From Wohlfahrtiimonas larvae (lineage in GTDB: Bacteria > Pseudomonadota > Gammaproteobacteria > Cardiobacteriales > Wohlfahrtiimonadaceae): 64,000 nt of DNA. The stretch's first letter is position 1, and each line of letters starts with the position of its first letter. Positions 26,300-34,615 of this stretch are shown one piece after another. The stretch is from positions 1-64,000 of the forward strand of contig NZ_BAABKE010000002.1 of the NCBI RefSeq assembly GCF_039543665.1. Reading direction: 5' to 3'. Position numbers and translations under genes: made by a program. A model generated the notes under the pieces. That model searched no databases. It was given only the letters and a program-made list of their open reading frames with translations, and had not been told where the DNA came from.

Positions 26300-27245
26300 G
26301 AGGGATTTTTCCAAAATAGCGAATGGTGTAGCGCATTATTAAAATTATAATGCCTGTTATGATTAATATGATGCCCTTGGTACTTAAGGTACTGTCTAAA
26401 TTATAGTAATACATAAACAGTGAAGAGATAAATAGTAATATACCAATAACATGTAATGTTCGAGCTTGTAAATAAAAGCTGATGGTAATTAATAATATGC
26501 CAGCAATGGTTGAGATGGGTAAAAAATAAGTCAGTATTAATATACTAATCGTACCAATAAGATAGCAAATATTATATTGTATATTTTGATTTTTCCATTG
26601 AAAAAGTAGATGTGGTATAAAACTTAAACCTAATAAAATATAAATGATGGTAGGTGTTGTTAGTGAGACATCTATATAGTGAAATCCAAATGATTGCCAT
26701 AGTGACCATAAGAATAAGCATAATGATAAGGCAATTAATAATGTGTAATAACGTATTGCATAATTTGATAATCCCAAGATAACTAAAGTCACTAGGTTTA
26801 GTATTAATATGGTATTCATGCCAATTTCAGGAAAATACAATGTCATCACTACGTTGAAGATAGTGAGCGCTACGGTTAGTGTTAAAATTCTAATAAAAGG
26901 ATTTCGGAAAAATAATGGCATGCTTGCAAAATATAGAGCGCTGATCAGTAATAAAAATTTTTCAGAAATTGAAAAAAAATATTCATAATTAATCAATGTT
27001 GCTAGCATCAATAAATATGTTGAAGTGAATAATGATAGTTTTAAAATCGTTGTCATAAAATTATCTTGTCGGATGCAATAACCATAAATGGATGATCCAA
27101 TGGCAAAGATAACCAAGAGAAAAACGGTTGCTCCTTTGTTTTGAAATACTTCTACAAAGAGATAAGTGGGAAATGCCATAATAAATAGCATTAGTACAAT
27201 GGCAGAGCCTGTGAGTAATAAATTTCTTAAATTAAGGCTGTTCAT
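26289..27245 (-). CDS. DUF4401-type polytopic membrane protein
   Basis: A 318-residue, extremely hydrophobic protein with about ten membrane helices, few charges outside loops and no recognisable catalytic motif. It overlaps the DUF2157 gene by 14 nt and the GDYXXLXY gene by 11 nt, so the three are translationally coupled and probably form one complex. Family assignment rests on this gene order plus overall character, so it is less certain than for its neighbours. Confidence 0.72.
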   Translation of the reverse strand: MNSLNLRNLLLTGSAIVLMLFIMAFPTYLFVEVFQNKGATVFLLVIFAIGSSIYGYCIRQDNFMTTILKLSLFTSTYLLMLATLINYEYFFSISEKFLLLISALYFASMPLFFRNPFIRILTLTVALTIFNVVMTLYFPEIGMNTILILNLVTLVILGLSNYAIRYYTLLIALSLCLFLWSLWQSFGFHYIDVSLTTPTIIYILLGLSFIPHLLFQWKNQNIQYNICYLIGTISILILTYFLPISTIAGILLITISFYLQARTLHVIGILLFISSLFMYYYNLDSTLSTKGIILIITGIIILIMRYTIRYFGKIPHEH

Positions 27246-28197
27246 TGTGATTCACCTTGTTAGCATAATGAATGAGCCAAATTGCGCCTTTATATGTAGG
27301 GTAAATGGCGATGATGGCACAGATAGACATTGTTAATGTGAGTGAAACAATATCTAAATGGCTTAGTGAAAATAGGCGAAGTAGTACCATAAATATGGTG
27401 TAGAGATAAAGCGCAATCATCATGGTTTTTTCATTTAAATGAATAAGTATGAAGATTGCAATTATGGATGAAAATAATGTGATCAGCCATGCAGTTGTTG
27501 TATTAGATCTGAATAAGAATTCAATGCTGGAGCCGAGTAATGCGAGTAATGTAATGCTGAAGAAAATATAACAAATAGAGTTAGCAATGCTTGGTATTTT
27601 AAAGCGCTTCGCAAAGATAATCACAAAAGTGAATAGAGCAGAGATTGCAATTGATGTGAGAGAGCTAAAATAGAAAATTTTATAATGTAAAGGTAGATAT
27701 AGCATCAATGTACTATAAAATAGTAATGCTGTGATAATCGTAATGAATTGCTGGCGCAATATGATGGCAAATGGTAATAAGCAAATGCACCAAATTAAAG
27801 AAAAGTGATAGATGCTACTATTGATTTGATATATTTGTCCAAAAATAGCCCAAAATACACCGATCATAAGGGTAAATATGGCACCTGCAAGAGATTTATG
27901 ATGCGGCTTTTTAGTGAATAATATTGCACCAAATGAAGGAATCAAAGCTATTTCAGCAATGGCTAATTTTGTAAAGTCTGACATTTGAAACCAATTGAAT
28001 GCAGTTAAACAAATAATTCCTGTGGCGATTAATATCCAACTGAGTAGTTGAATATAAATATCAGCATGATGAAACGGTTGGGTGCGGCTTAAATTTTTCG
28101 TCATAGCTTGCGTTAATTGATCATCCGAAAGCAATTTAGATTGATGTAAAAATCTCAGCATCATTCGTGGTTTTGAAGATTTTTGACTATCTATCAT
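27232..28197 (-). CDS. DUF2157-type membrane protein
   Basis: A 321-residue protein. A soluble N-terminus of about 45 residues contains a short helical motif (L-L-S-D-D-Q-L-T-Q-A-M), followed by about nine membrane helices beginning S-W-I-L-I-A-T-G-I-I. This N-terminal helix-then-membrane layout is typical of DUF2157. It is the first gene of the three-gene unit. Its promoter region is shared with the divergent NhaC-type gene. Function is unknown. Confidence 0.75.
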   Translation of the reverse strand: MIDSQKSSKPRMMLRFLHQSKLLSDDQLTQAMTKNLSRTQPFHHADIYIQLLSWILIATGIICLTAFNWFQMSDFTKLAIAEIALIPSFGAILFTKKPHHKSLAGAIFTLMIGVFWAIFGQIYQINSSIYHFSLIWCICLLPFAIILRQQFITIITALLFYSTLMLYLPLHYKIFYFSSLTSIAISALFTFVIIFAKRFKIPSIANSICYIFFSITLLALLGSSIEFLFRSNTTTAWLITLFSSIIAIFILIHLNEKTMMIALYLYTIFMVLLRLFSLSHLDIVSLTLTMSICAIIAIYPTYKGAIWLIHYANKVNHNEQP

Positions 28198-28321
28198 ATT
28201 TTAAAACCTATATTCGTATCATTAAATTTATGATAATTTAACATTGAATAAAACAATGATCAATTAAATAAAAAAAGGCTTGCTGATTGATAAAAAAAAT
28301 TAATTATAGTTTTTCCATAAA

Positions 28322-28390
28322 TGGGGATATGATTCGCCGGAATTTGCAATCTTGCAAGAGTTCACCCCAATCGCCGATCAGTTTCTGATT
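28322..28390 (+). promoter_or_regulatory. Structured 5' leader RNA of the nhaC-type gene (candidate riboswitch)
   Basis: TGGGG (28322-28326) pairs with CCCCA (28365-28369), enclosing a GAA/TTC helix and a hairpin TTGCA-ATCT-TGCAA (28344-28357). A second hairpin, ATCAG-TTT-CTGAT, is at 28377-28389. The repeated CGCCG (28335-28339 and 28372-28376) lies in joining regions. A TATAGT box near 28311 would start the transcript just before the structure, and the first start codon is about 40 nt after it. Cation-responsive leaders (Li+ and Na+ classes) are known upstream of antiporter genes, but I could not assign this RNA to one. Confidence 0.5.
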
Positions 28391-28430
28391 ACTTTATTTT
28401 CCACAATTTTTTATCTGAAAATTTGTACAT

Positions 28431-29882
28431 ATGGAAATTATTCCTCCAGCAGGCGAAGAGGGTCGCTTGCCATCTGTTTTAGAATCTCTAATCCCAATTA
28501 TCTTTATGATTATCTCTTTGGTAACTGGCATATTCTTTTTTGGGACAAGTCCACATATTCCATTATTAGTCAGCGTTTGTGTTGCGGCACTTGTTGCTAT
28601 GCGTTTAGGTTATTCTTGGCGCAGAGTTGAGCGCGGCATGTTAGATGCTGTGCGTTTAGCAATGCAGGCCGTTGTAATTTTGATGGTGATCGGTACGATC
28701 ATTGCTTCATGGATCGCAGGTGGTATTGTGCCAACTTTGATTTACTATGGTTTAAATATTCTAGAACCTGCTTACTTTTTAGTAGCAGCTTGTGCGATTT
28801 GTTGCATCATTTCAATCGCAGCAGGCAATGCTTGGACAGCTGCAGGGACAATTGGTATCGCAATTATGGGCATAGGTTATGGTTTAGGTATGCCGCCTGA
28901 AATGGTTGCAGGCGCTGTGATTTCTGGTGTTTATTTTGGTGATAAAATTTCACCTTTATCAGAAACAACTAATCTTGCACCTGGTATTGTGGGCGTTGAT
29001 CTATTTGAGCATATTCAATATATGCTTTATACAACAATTCCTGCATTGATCATTTCATTGATTTTATTTGCGATTTTGGGTTATACACAAGCAAGTGCAA
29101 TGCCAGAAAGTATCACAGTAACGGCTGATTTACAACGTGATTTGAAAGAAATATTCTTGATTTCACCGTGGTTATTATTAGTACCATCTTTCATCATTGT
29201 GATGATGATTTTTAAGATCCCAGCATTTCCAGGGTTAATGATTGGCTCTACATTGGGTGTTTTATGTGCGATCTTCATTCAAGATGCAGATCCATCCATG
29301 GTTTTAAATTCATTATATGATGGTTATAGCATTACAACGGAGAATAAAACGTTGAATGAACTATTGAATAACGGTGGAATCAGTGCAGTATTATCAACAG
29401 TTTCATTGGTGATCATTGCGATGTGCTTTGGTGGTATTTTAGAGTTCACAAAAATATTTGAAGTGATCGTGGGGCACATTGCGCGCAAAGTACAATCTAC
29501 AAAAAGCTTGATCATTGCGACAGTATTTACAGGCATTACAGGTAATGCTGTAGGTTGTGACCAATATATGTCTATCATTATTCCAGGTAGAATGTATGCA
29601 GATGAATATCGTAAGCGTGGCATTAAAGCGAAGGTTTTATCTCGCACATTAGAAGATGCAGGCACAATGACATCACCATTAATCCCTTGGAATACTTGTG
29701 GTGCCTTTATGACCGCAACTTTAGGTGTAGCTTCATTCAGCTACTTGCCTTATGCATTTTTATGCTTATTGAGCCCTGTGATTGCGATTGTCTATGCGTG
29801 TACAGGTTGGACAATTGAGCATTATGATGATGGTGAAAAACCTGCTAAAGTCAGACGATTCAGAATACCTAAACGTATTTAG
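28431..29882 (+). CDS. nhaC: NhaC-family Na+/H+ antiporter
   Basis: A 483-residue polytopic inner-membrane exchanger. Characteristic segments are A-G-N-A-W-T-A-A-G-T-I-G, S-G-V-Y-F-G-D-K-I-S-P-L-S-E-T-T-N and D-A-G-T-M-T-S-P-L-I-P-W-N-T-C. The family exchanges Na+ for H+, sometimes coupled to malate/lactate (MleN) or other anions. No good ribosome site precedes the ATG at 28431, so leader structure may affect translation. A GST gene follows by 30 nt. Confidence 0.9.
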   Translation: MEIIPPAGEEGRLPSVLESLIPIIFMIISLVTGIFFFGTSPHIPLLVSVCVAALVAMRLGYSWRRVERGMLDAVRLAMQAVVILMVIGTIIASWIAGGIVPTLIYYGLNILEPAYFLVAACAICCIISIAAGNAWTAAGTIGIAIMGIGYGLGMPPEMVAGAVISGVYFGDKISPLSETTNLAPGIVGVDLFEHIQYMLYTTIPALIISLILFAILGYTQASAMPESITVTADLQRDLKEIFLISPWLLLVPSFIIVMMIFKIPAFPGLMIGSTLGVLCAIFIQDADPSMVLNSLYDGYSITTENKTLNELLNNGGISAVLSTVSLVIIAMCFGGILEFTKIFEVIVGHIARKVQSTKSLIIATVFTGITGNAVGCDQYMSIIIPGRMYADEYRKRGIKAKVLSRTLEDAGTMTSPLIPWNTCGAFMTATLGVASFSYLPYAFLCLLSPVIAIVYACTGWTIEHYDDGEKPAKVRRFRIPKRI

Positions 29883-29912
29883 AATTTTCTTTCCAAAAAT
29901 ATGAGGTCTCAA

Positions 29913-30515
29913 ATGTTGAAATTGTATTATGCAAAAGGCACATGTTCTTCCGTTGTTTATATGACGGCAAAATCATTAGGCATTGAGCTTGAATTAATCA
30001 CAGTGGATATTGTGAAAGCAGTGACAGAAGATGGGCGCGATTTTAAAGAGATTAACCCAAAAGCTTATGTGCCGGCATTGCAGCTAGATAATGGTGAAGT
30101 GATTACTGAGGTTGTGGCGATTTGTGCTTACCTTGCATCATTGAAGGGTGATAATTCAGTGTTTCCATTGTCTGGCAAAGGTATGATTGATCAGTTGGAA
30201 TGGTTTAATTATATCGCAACAGAGATTCATAAAAGTTATATGCCGTTAATTTTTAAAGTATTTGGCATGGATGTTGGTGAACAGTGGAATGGCCATGCTA
30301 CAAAACAATTGGCATTTCGTTACCAATATGTTGAGAATCACTTAGCGAACCGACCATATTTAACAGGTGAAACAGTCACAAGTGCAGACTTTTACCTATT
30401 AATGACAACATTATGGGCGGTGAAAACGGGTTATGATTTGAGTGCTTGCCCAAATGTATTGGCATTCAAAGAGCGTATGATGCAATTACCGGTGGTTCAG
30501 CAAGTGCTTGCATAA
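29913..30515 (+). CDS. Glutathione S-transferase (beta-class-like)
   Basis: A 200-residue protein with a thioredoxin-like N-terminal domain and a helical C-terminal domain. The beta-class start is K-L-Y-Y-A-K-G-T-C-S-S, including the Cys near residue 9-10 typical of bacterial GSTs. The glutathione-binding V-P-A-L and E-V-V-A-I motifs follow. The ATG at 29913 is chosen because GAGG lies 6 nt upstream. It is probably co-transcribed with nhaC and ends at the terminator at 30542. Substrate is unknown. Confidence 0.88.
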   Translation: MLKLYYAKGTCSSVVYMTAKSLGIELELITVDIVKAVTEDGRDFKEINPKAYVPALQLDNGEVITEVVAICAYLASLKGDNSVFPLSGKGMIDQLEWFNYIATEIHKSYMPLIFKVFGMDVGEQWNGHATKQLAFRYQYVENHLANRPYLTGETVTSADFYLLMTTLWAVKTGYDLSACPNVLAFKERMMQLPVVQQVLA

Positions 30516-30541
30516 TCTAATCAGTATTTACATAGAATAAT

Positions 30542-30570
30542 AAGCTATGTAGTAATGCATAGCTTTATTT
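30542..30570 (+). terminator. Terminator after the GST gene
   Basis: AAGCTATG (30542-30549) pairs with CATAGCTT (30558-30565), followed by TATTTAT. The T tract is interrupted. Confidence 0.55.
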
Positions 30571-30659
30571 ATGGTTGCTCATATTGCTTACACTGCACAT
30601 AGGCGCTATATTAAAGTTTCGTTATTTTTAGTACTAAAAATGAAGGCTTGCGTGCGTTT

Positions 30660-31874
30660 ATGAAAACAATTGGAAAATCAGATAAGTTGAACCATGTTCG
30701 TTATGAAATTCGAGGTCCAGTTCTCGATAAAGCGAACCAAATGGAAGAAGATGGCCTCAAAATCATCAAATTAAACATTGGGAATCTTGCACCTTTTGGC
30801 TTTATGCCACCTGATGAAATCGTGCAAGATATGATCAAAAATATGCCAGAAGCTTCTGGGTATACGGACTCTAAAGGGATCTTCGCCGCACGCAAAGCCA
30901 TCGTCCATTATGCCCAACAGAAGAATATCAAAAATGTTGATGTGAATGATGTTTACATTGGTAATGGCGCCTCTGAGCTCATCACAATGAGCTTGAATGC
31001 GTTGTTAAATAATGGTGATGAAGTACTAATCCCAACGCCAGATTATCCATTATGGACAGCCGCAACAGCACTGGCAGGTGGTCGCCCTGTGCATTATATG
31101 TGTGATGAAGACAATGATTGGCAACCAAATGTTGCTGATATTCGCGCTAAAATCACACAACGTACAAAAGGGATTGTGATCATCAACCCGAATAACCCAA
31201 CGGGCGCTTTGTATGGCGATAAAATTCTATTAGAAATTTTAGAGATTGCACGTGAATATGGTTTGGTGGTTTTCTCCGACGAAATCTACGATAAGATTTT
31301 ATATGATGGGCATACGCATACATCAACGGCTGCTTTGGCAGATGATGTTTTATGCTTAACCTTTAATGGATTATCGAAAGCTTATCGCTCATGTGGTTAT
31401 CGTGCAGGTTGGATGATTGTATCAGGCCCTAAAAAGCATGCAAAAGATTATATTGCTGGATTGAACGTTCTATCTTCTATGCGTTTATGCTCCAACTCTT
31501 TGGGGCAATATGCGATTCAAACAGCATTGGGTGGTTATCAAAGCATCAATGAATTAATCGCACCGAATGGTAGATTAACGAAGCAACGCGATTTGGCTTA
31601 TGATTTGTTAACGAGCATTCCAGGGGTGACTTGTATGAAGCCAAAAGGTGCTTTGTATATGTTCCCAAAAATGGATCCTGAAATGTATCCTTTGTTATCT
31701 GATGAGGCTTTTGCACTCGATTTATTGGAATCAAAACGCGTATTAATTGTGCAAGGTTCAGGATTTAACTATCCAACACCTGATCATTTTAGAATCACAT
31801 TTTTGCCGTATAGCGATGTTTTAACTGATGCAGTGGTGAGAATTGGCGATTACTTGGGTGAAATTAGAAAATAA
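30660..31874 (+). CDS. alaA: Glutamate-pyruvate aminotransferase AlaA
   Basis: A 404-residue PLP enzyme that makes alanine from pyruvate and glutamate. It follows E. coli AlaA from near the N-terminus (Y-E-I-R-G-P-V-L) through I-N-P-N-N-P-T-G-A, D-E-I-Y-D-K-I-L-Y and the PLP-lysine motif N-G-L-S-K-A-Y-R. The ATG at 30660 fits the family N-terminus; a TTG at 30648 is an alternative. A small oddity is K-L-N-I-G-N-L-A-P, where the family usually has N-P-A-P. The gene lies just upstream of the trp promoter but has no sign of Trp control. Confidence 0.93.
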   Translation: MKTIGKSDKLNHVRYEIRGPVLDKANQMEEDGLKIIKLNIGNLAPFGFMPPDEIVQDMIKNMPEASGYTDSKGIFAARKAIVHYAQQKNIKNVDVNDVYIGNGASELITMSLNALLNNGDEVLIPTPDYPLWTAATALAGGRPVHYMCDEDNDWQPNVADIRAKITQRTKGIVIINPNNPTGALYGDKILLEILEIAREYGLVVFSDEIYDKILYDGHTHTSTAALADDVLCLTFNGLSKAYRSCGYRAGWMIVSGPKKHAKDYIAGLNVLSSMRLCSNSLGQYAIQTALGGYQSINELIAPNGRLTKQRDLAYDLLTSIPGVTCMKPKGALYMFPKMDPEMYPLLSDEAFALDLLESKRVLIVQGSGFNYPTPDHFRITFLPYSDVLTDAVVRIGDYLGEIRK

Positions 31875-31889
31875 TTTTTCAAATTAATG

Positions 31890-31918
31890 TTGACGGTTGC
31901 TTTTTATTCCGATAGATT
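31890..31918 (+). promoter_or_regulatory. trp operon promoter
   Basis: The -35 TTGACG (31890-31895) and -10 TAGATT (31913-31918) are separated by 17 bp. No TrpR-type operator palindrome was seen overlapping it, so control may rest on attenuation. Confidence 0.7.
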
Positions 31919-31946
31919 AAAAAGCATCAATTTTAAGGAATTTATT

Positions 31947-32054
31947 CATGACACGCATTACATCAGTTTCACGTAATTTTTGGTGGCAAATCTCTCACAA
32001 GGCGGGAGATTTAGTCGTGTCATGGCAAAAATAAAAGTCAGTACATGAAAAAAG
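31947..32054 (+). promoter_or_regulatory. trp attenuator leader RNA
   Basis: CATGACACG (31947-31955, including the trpL start codon) is the exact complement of CGTGTCATG (32016-32024). GCGGG at 32002-32006 can pair with CCCGC at 32058-32062 in the terminator 5' arm and is placed just beyond the footprint of a ribosome stalled on the Trp codons. The block 31989-32013 is shared with the Tyr-codon leader at 14969-14991. Confidence 0.75.
31948..32034 (+). CDS. trpL: trp operon leader peptide
   Basis: A 28-codon frame beginning M-T-R-I-T-S-V-S with tandem Trp codons at 31981-31986 (N-F-W-W-Q) and a third Trp near the end (S-W-Q-K). An AAGGAA ribosome site lies 8-13 nt upstream. This is the standard layout of a Trp-responsive leader: shortage of charged tRNA-Trp stalls the ribosome at the tandem codons and prevents termination. 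Confidence 0.92.
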   Translation: MTRITSVSRNFWWQISHKAGDLVVSWQK

Positions 32055-32081
32055 AAACCCGCATATAAGCGGGTTTTTTTT
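32055..32081 (+). terminator. trp attenuator terminator
   Basis: AAACCCGC (32055-32062) pairs with GCGGGTTT (32069-32076) with an ATATAA loop and an eight-T tract. Confidence 0.92.
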
Positions 32082-32139
32082 CGCCCGCTGTAGCACCCAA
32101 AATTTGAAATAAGCATTAAAAAATACAGCAGAGGCAGAT

Positions 32140-33138
32140 ATGAACCAATCATTACTAAAAGTTTACAACGGCGAATACTTATCACAAGAAGAGAGCTTTG
32201 AAATCTTTTGTAATATCATCGAAGGACAAGTTTCTCCAATCCATTTAGCATCAATGTTAACGAGTATGAAAGTTCGTGGCGAATCCATCGCTGAATTAAC
32301 AGGAGCTGCATTGGCATCATTGAAACATGCAGAAACTTTCCCAACGCCAGATTATATGTTTGCAGACATCGTTGGCACAGGCGGCGATGGCGCAAGCAGC
32401 ATTAACATCTCTACAGCGAGCTCTTTTGTAGCAGCAGCATGTGGTTATCCAATCGCTAAACATGGTAATCGCAGTGTTTCAAGTTTGAGTGGTTCATCAG
32501 ATGTATTGACAGAATTGGGCGTAGATATTTATTCAACACCAGAAAAATCAAGAAAATTGCTAGATGAATTGGGCGTTTGCTTCTTATTTGCTCAGCAATA
32601 TCACAAAGGTTTTAAAAACGTTGCGCCAATTCGTGCAGAACTCAAAACTCGTACAATTTTCAATGTATTGGGCCCATTAATCAATCCAGCGCGTCCTCGC
32701 ATTGCGATCGTGGGTGTTTACCAAGATTCATTAGTTCGCCCAATGGCAGAAGTATTGAAAAACTTGGGTTACTTAAATGCAGCAGTGATCCATACAGCAG
32801 GTTTGGATGAAGTTTCATTACATGCAGATGCACATATTGCTGAATTGGCAAATGGTGACATTGAAGAATACTACTTAACAGCGAAAGATTTTGGCTTGCC
32901 AATCATGACGATTGATGACATTCGTGGTGGTACGCCAGCAGAGAACAAAATCTTATTGGAAAATATTTTACAAGGCAAAGGCAAGGCCGCACATGAAAAT
33001 GTCGTTGCGGCAAACGTTGCATTGTTGATGCGTTTATTTGGTAAGCGCAACGTGAAGCAAAATGTGGAAGAGGTTTTAAGCATGATTCGTACTGCAAAAC
33101 CTTATGAAGTATTACAACAAATGGTGAGCAGAGGTTAA
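32140..33138 (+). CDS. trpD: Anthranilate phosphoribosyltransferase
   Basis: A 332-residue enzyme that joins anthranilate and PRPP. The PRPP-binding signature V-G-T-G-G-D-G and the H-G-N-R-S-V-S-S-L-S-G-S-S-D segment are intact, with K-T-R-T-I-F-N-V-L-G-P-L in the second half. It is the first structural gene after the attenuator; trpE and trpG are not in the window and must be elsewhere. trpCF begins 6 nt after its stop. Confidence 0.96.
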   Translation: MNQSLLKVYNGEYLSQEESFEIFCNIIEGQVSPIHLASMLTSMKVRGESIAELTGAALASLKHAETFPTPDYMFADIVGTGGDGASSINISTASSFVAAACGYPIAKHGNRSVSSLSGSSDVLTELGVDIYSTPEKSRKLLDELGVCFLFAQQYHKGFKNVAPIRAELKTRTIFNVLGPLINPARPRIAIVGVYQDSLVRPMAEVLKNLGYLNAAVIHTAGLDEVSLHADAHIAELANGDIEEYYLTAKDFGLPIMTIDDIRGGTPAENKILLENILQGKGKAAHENVVAANVALLMRLFGKRNVKQNVEEVLSMIRTAKPYEVLQQMVSRG

Positions 33139-33144
33139 TTGATC

Positions 33145-34518
33145 ATGGCAACTATCTTAGAAAAAATCGTCGCAGACAAATACATTGAAGTAAGTTTATT
33201 GAAGCAGGAGAAACCTTTCTGTAATTTCCAAATGGATATTGAACCCAATGATCGTGATTTCTACGCATCATTAGCTTCAGCAAGGCCAGCTTATATTTTG
33301 GAGTGTAAGCCAAAATCACCTTCAAAAGGCACGATTAACCCAAACTTTAACTTAACAAAAATCGTGACAGCTTATTCACCATTTGCTTCTGCAATTTCAG
33401 TGTTAACGGATAATAAATATTTTGGTGGCGAATTTAAGAACTTAAAAATTGCACGTGAATTAACAGATAAACCATTACTGTGCAAAGATTTCATTATTGA
33501 TGAATACCAGATTTATTATGCGCGCTTACATGGTGCAAGCGCAGTATTATTGATGTTGTCAGTGTTATCCGATGATAAATATTTAGCACTTCGTGAAGTT
33601 GCACATTCATTGAATATGGGCGTATTGACAGAAACCAGTAATGAAGCTGAATTAGAAAGAGCAATCACACTCGATGCAAAAGTGATCGGCATCAATAACC
33701 GCGATCTACATACTTTAACTGTGAATTTAGAAACCACAAAAAAATTGGCAGTGAAGATTCCTGAAGATCGCATTGTGATCAGTGAATCAGGCATTTCATC
33801 TCACAATGATGTAGTAGATTTATCACCATATGCAGATGGATTCTTAGTAGGTAGCCATTTAGTGGGTTCAGATAATTTAGATTTAGCATTGCGTGAATTG
33901 ATTTTTGGTACACACAAAGTCTGTGGCTTGAAATCATTAGAAGCAGCAACGGCAGCTTATGAGTCGGGTGCTTATTATGGTGGCTTAATCTTTGTAGAAA
34001 AATCACCGCGCTATATTTCACCAGAAGATGCGAAAGCATTGATGAATGTACCATTAAATTTTGTGGGTGTTTTTCAGAATGCGGCGATTGAATTTGTAAG
34101 CACAATTGCAAAGGATCTGAATTTAAAAGCAATTCAGTTGCATGGTGATGAAAATTCAGCATATATTACTGAACTACGTGCGGAATTACCGCAATCAGTG
34201 GAGATTTTTAAAGCTATTGATGCGAGCAAAATGGAAGCACAGCAAGATTATTTAACAAATGAATTAATTGATTGCATCGTGCTCGATTATGGGCAAGGTG
34301 GTACGGGGAAAAGCTTCGATTGGTCAATCATCCAAACATTACCACAGCGTCGTTATTTATTGGCGGGCGGAGTGGGAGAAGAGAATATCAGTGATGCATT
34401 GAATCAAAAAGTGACAGGCGTAGATATGAATTCCGCTTTAGAAGTCATTAAAGGTGAAAAATGCACGCAGAAGATACAGAACATTTTTAAAACCATTCGT
34501 GAATACAGAACGGTTTAA
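33145..34518 (+). CDS. trpCF: Bifunctional indole-3-glycerol-phosphate synthase/phosphoribosylanthranilate isomerase
   Basis: A 457-residue fusion like E. coli TrpC. The synthase half (about 1-254) has E-C-K-P-K-S-P-S-K-G, the catalytic Lys in C-K-D-F-I-I-D (K114) and I-S-E-S-G-I. The isomerase half (about 257-457) has the catalytic Cys260 in K-V-C-G and Asp381 in V-L-D-Y-G-Q-G-G-T-G-K. It therefore supplies the pathway's isomerase, so the TrpF-like protein at 15.1 kb is not needed for it. The ATG at 33145 is chosen with GAGG upstream; a TTG at 33139 abuts the trpD stop. Confidence 0.96.
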   Translation: MATILEKIVADKYIEVSLLKQEKPFCNFQMDIEPNDRDFYASLASARPAYILECKPKSPSKGTINPNFNLTKIVTAYSPFASAISVLTDNKYFGGEFKNLKIARELTDKPLLCKDFIIDEYQIYYARLHGASAVLLMLSVLSDDKYLALREVAHSLNMGVLTETSNEAELERAITLDAKVIGINNRDLHTLTVNLETTKKLAVKIPEDRIVISESGISSHNDVVDLSPYADGFLVGSHLVGSDNLDLALRELIFGTHKVCGLKSLEAATAAYESGAYYGGLIFVEKSPRYISPEDAKALMNVPLNFVGVFQNAAIEFVSTIAKDLNLKAIQLHGDENSAYITELRAELPQSVEIFKAIDASKMEAQQDYLTNELIDCIVLDYGQGGTGKSFDWSIIQTLPQRRYLLAGGVGEENISDALNQKVTGVDMNSALEVIKGEKCTQKIQNIFKTIREYRTV

Positions 34519-34543
34519 GATTAAAGCACAGAAATAGTAATAT

Positions 34544-34568
34544 GCTTCCCACGCGAAGCGTGGGAAGC
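34544..34568. repeat. Strong intercistronic hairpin between trpCF and trpB
   Basis: GCTTCCCACGC (34544-34554) and GCGTGGGAAGC (34558-34568) form a perfect 11-bp GC-rich stem with a GAA loop and no T tract. It is unlikely to terminate. It may stabilise or process the mRNA, or be a dispersed palindromic repeat. Confidence 0.7.
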
Positions 34569-34615
34569 TAAGTAGATAAAAATTTAAAAATAGTTTTAAA
34601 TAAGGAAGGAAAATC

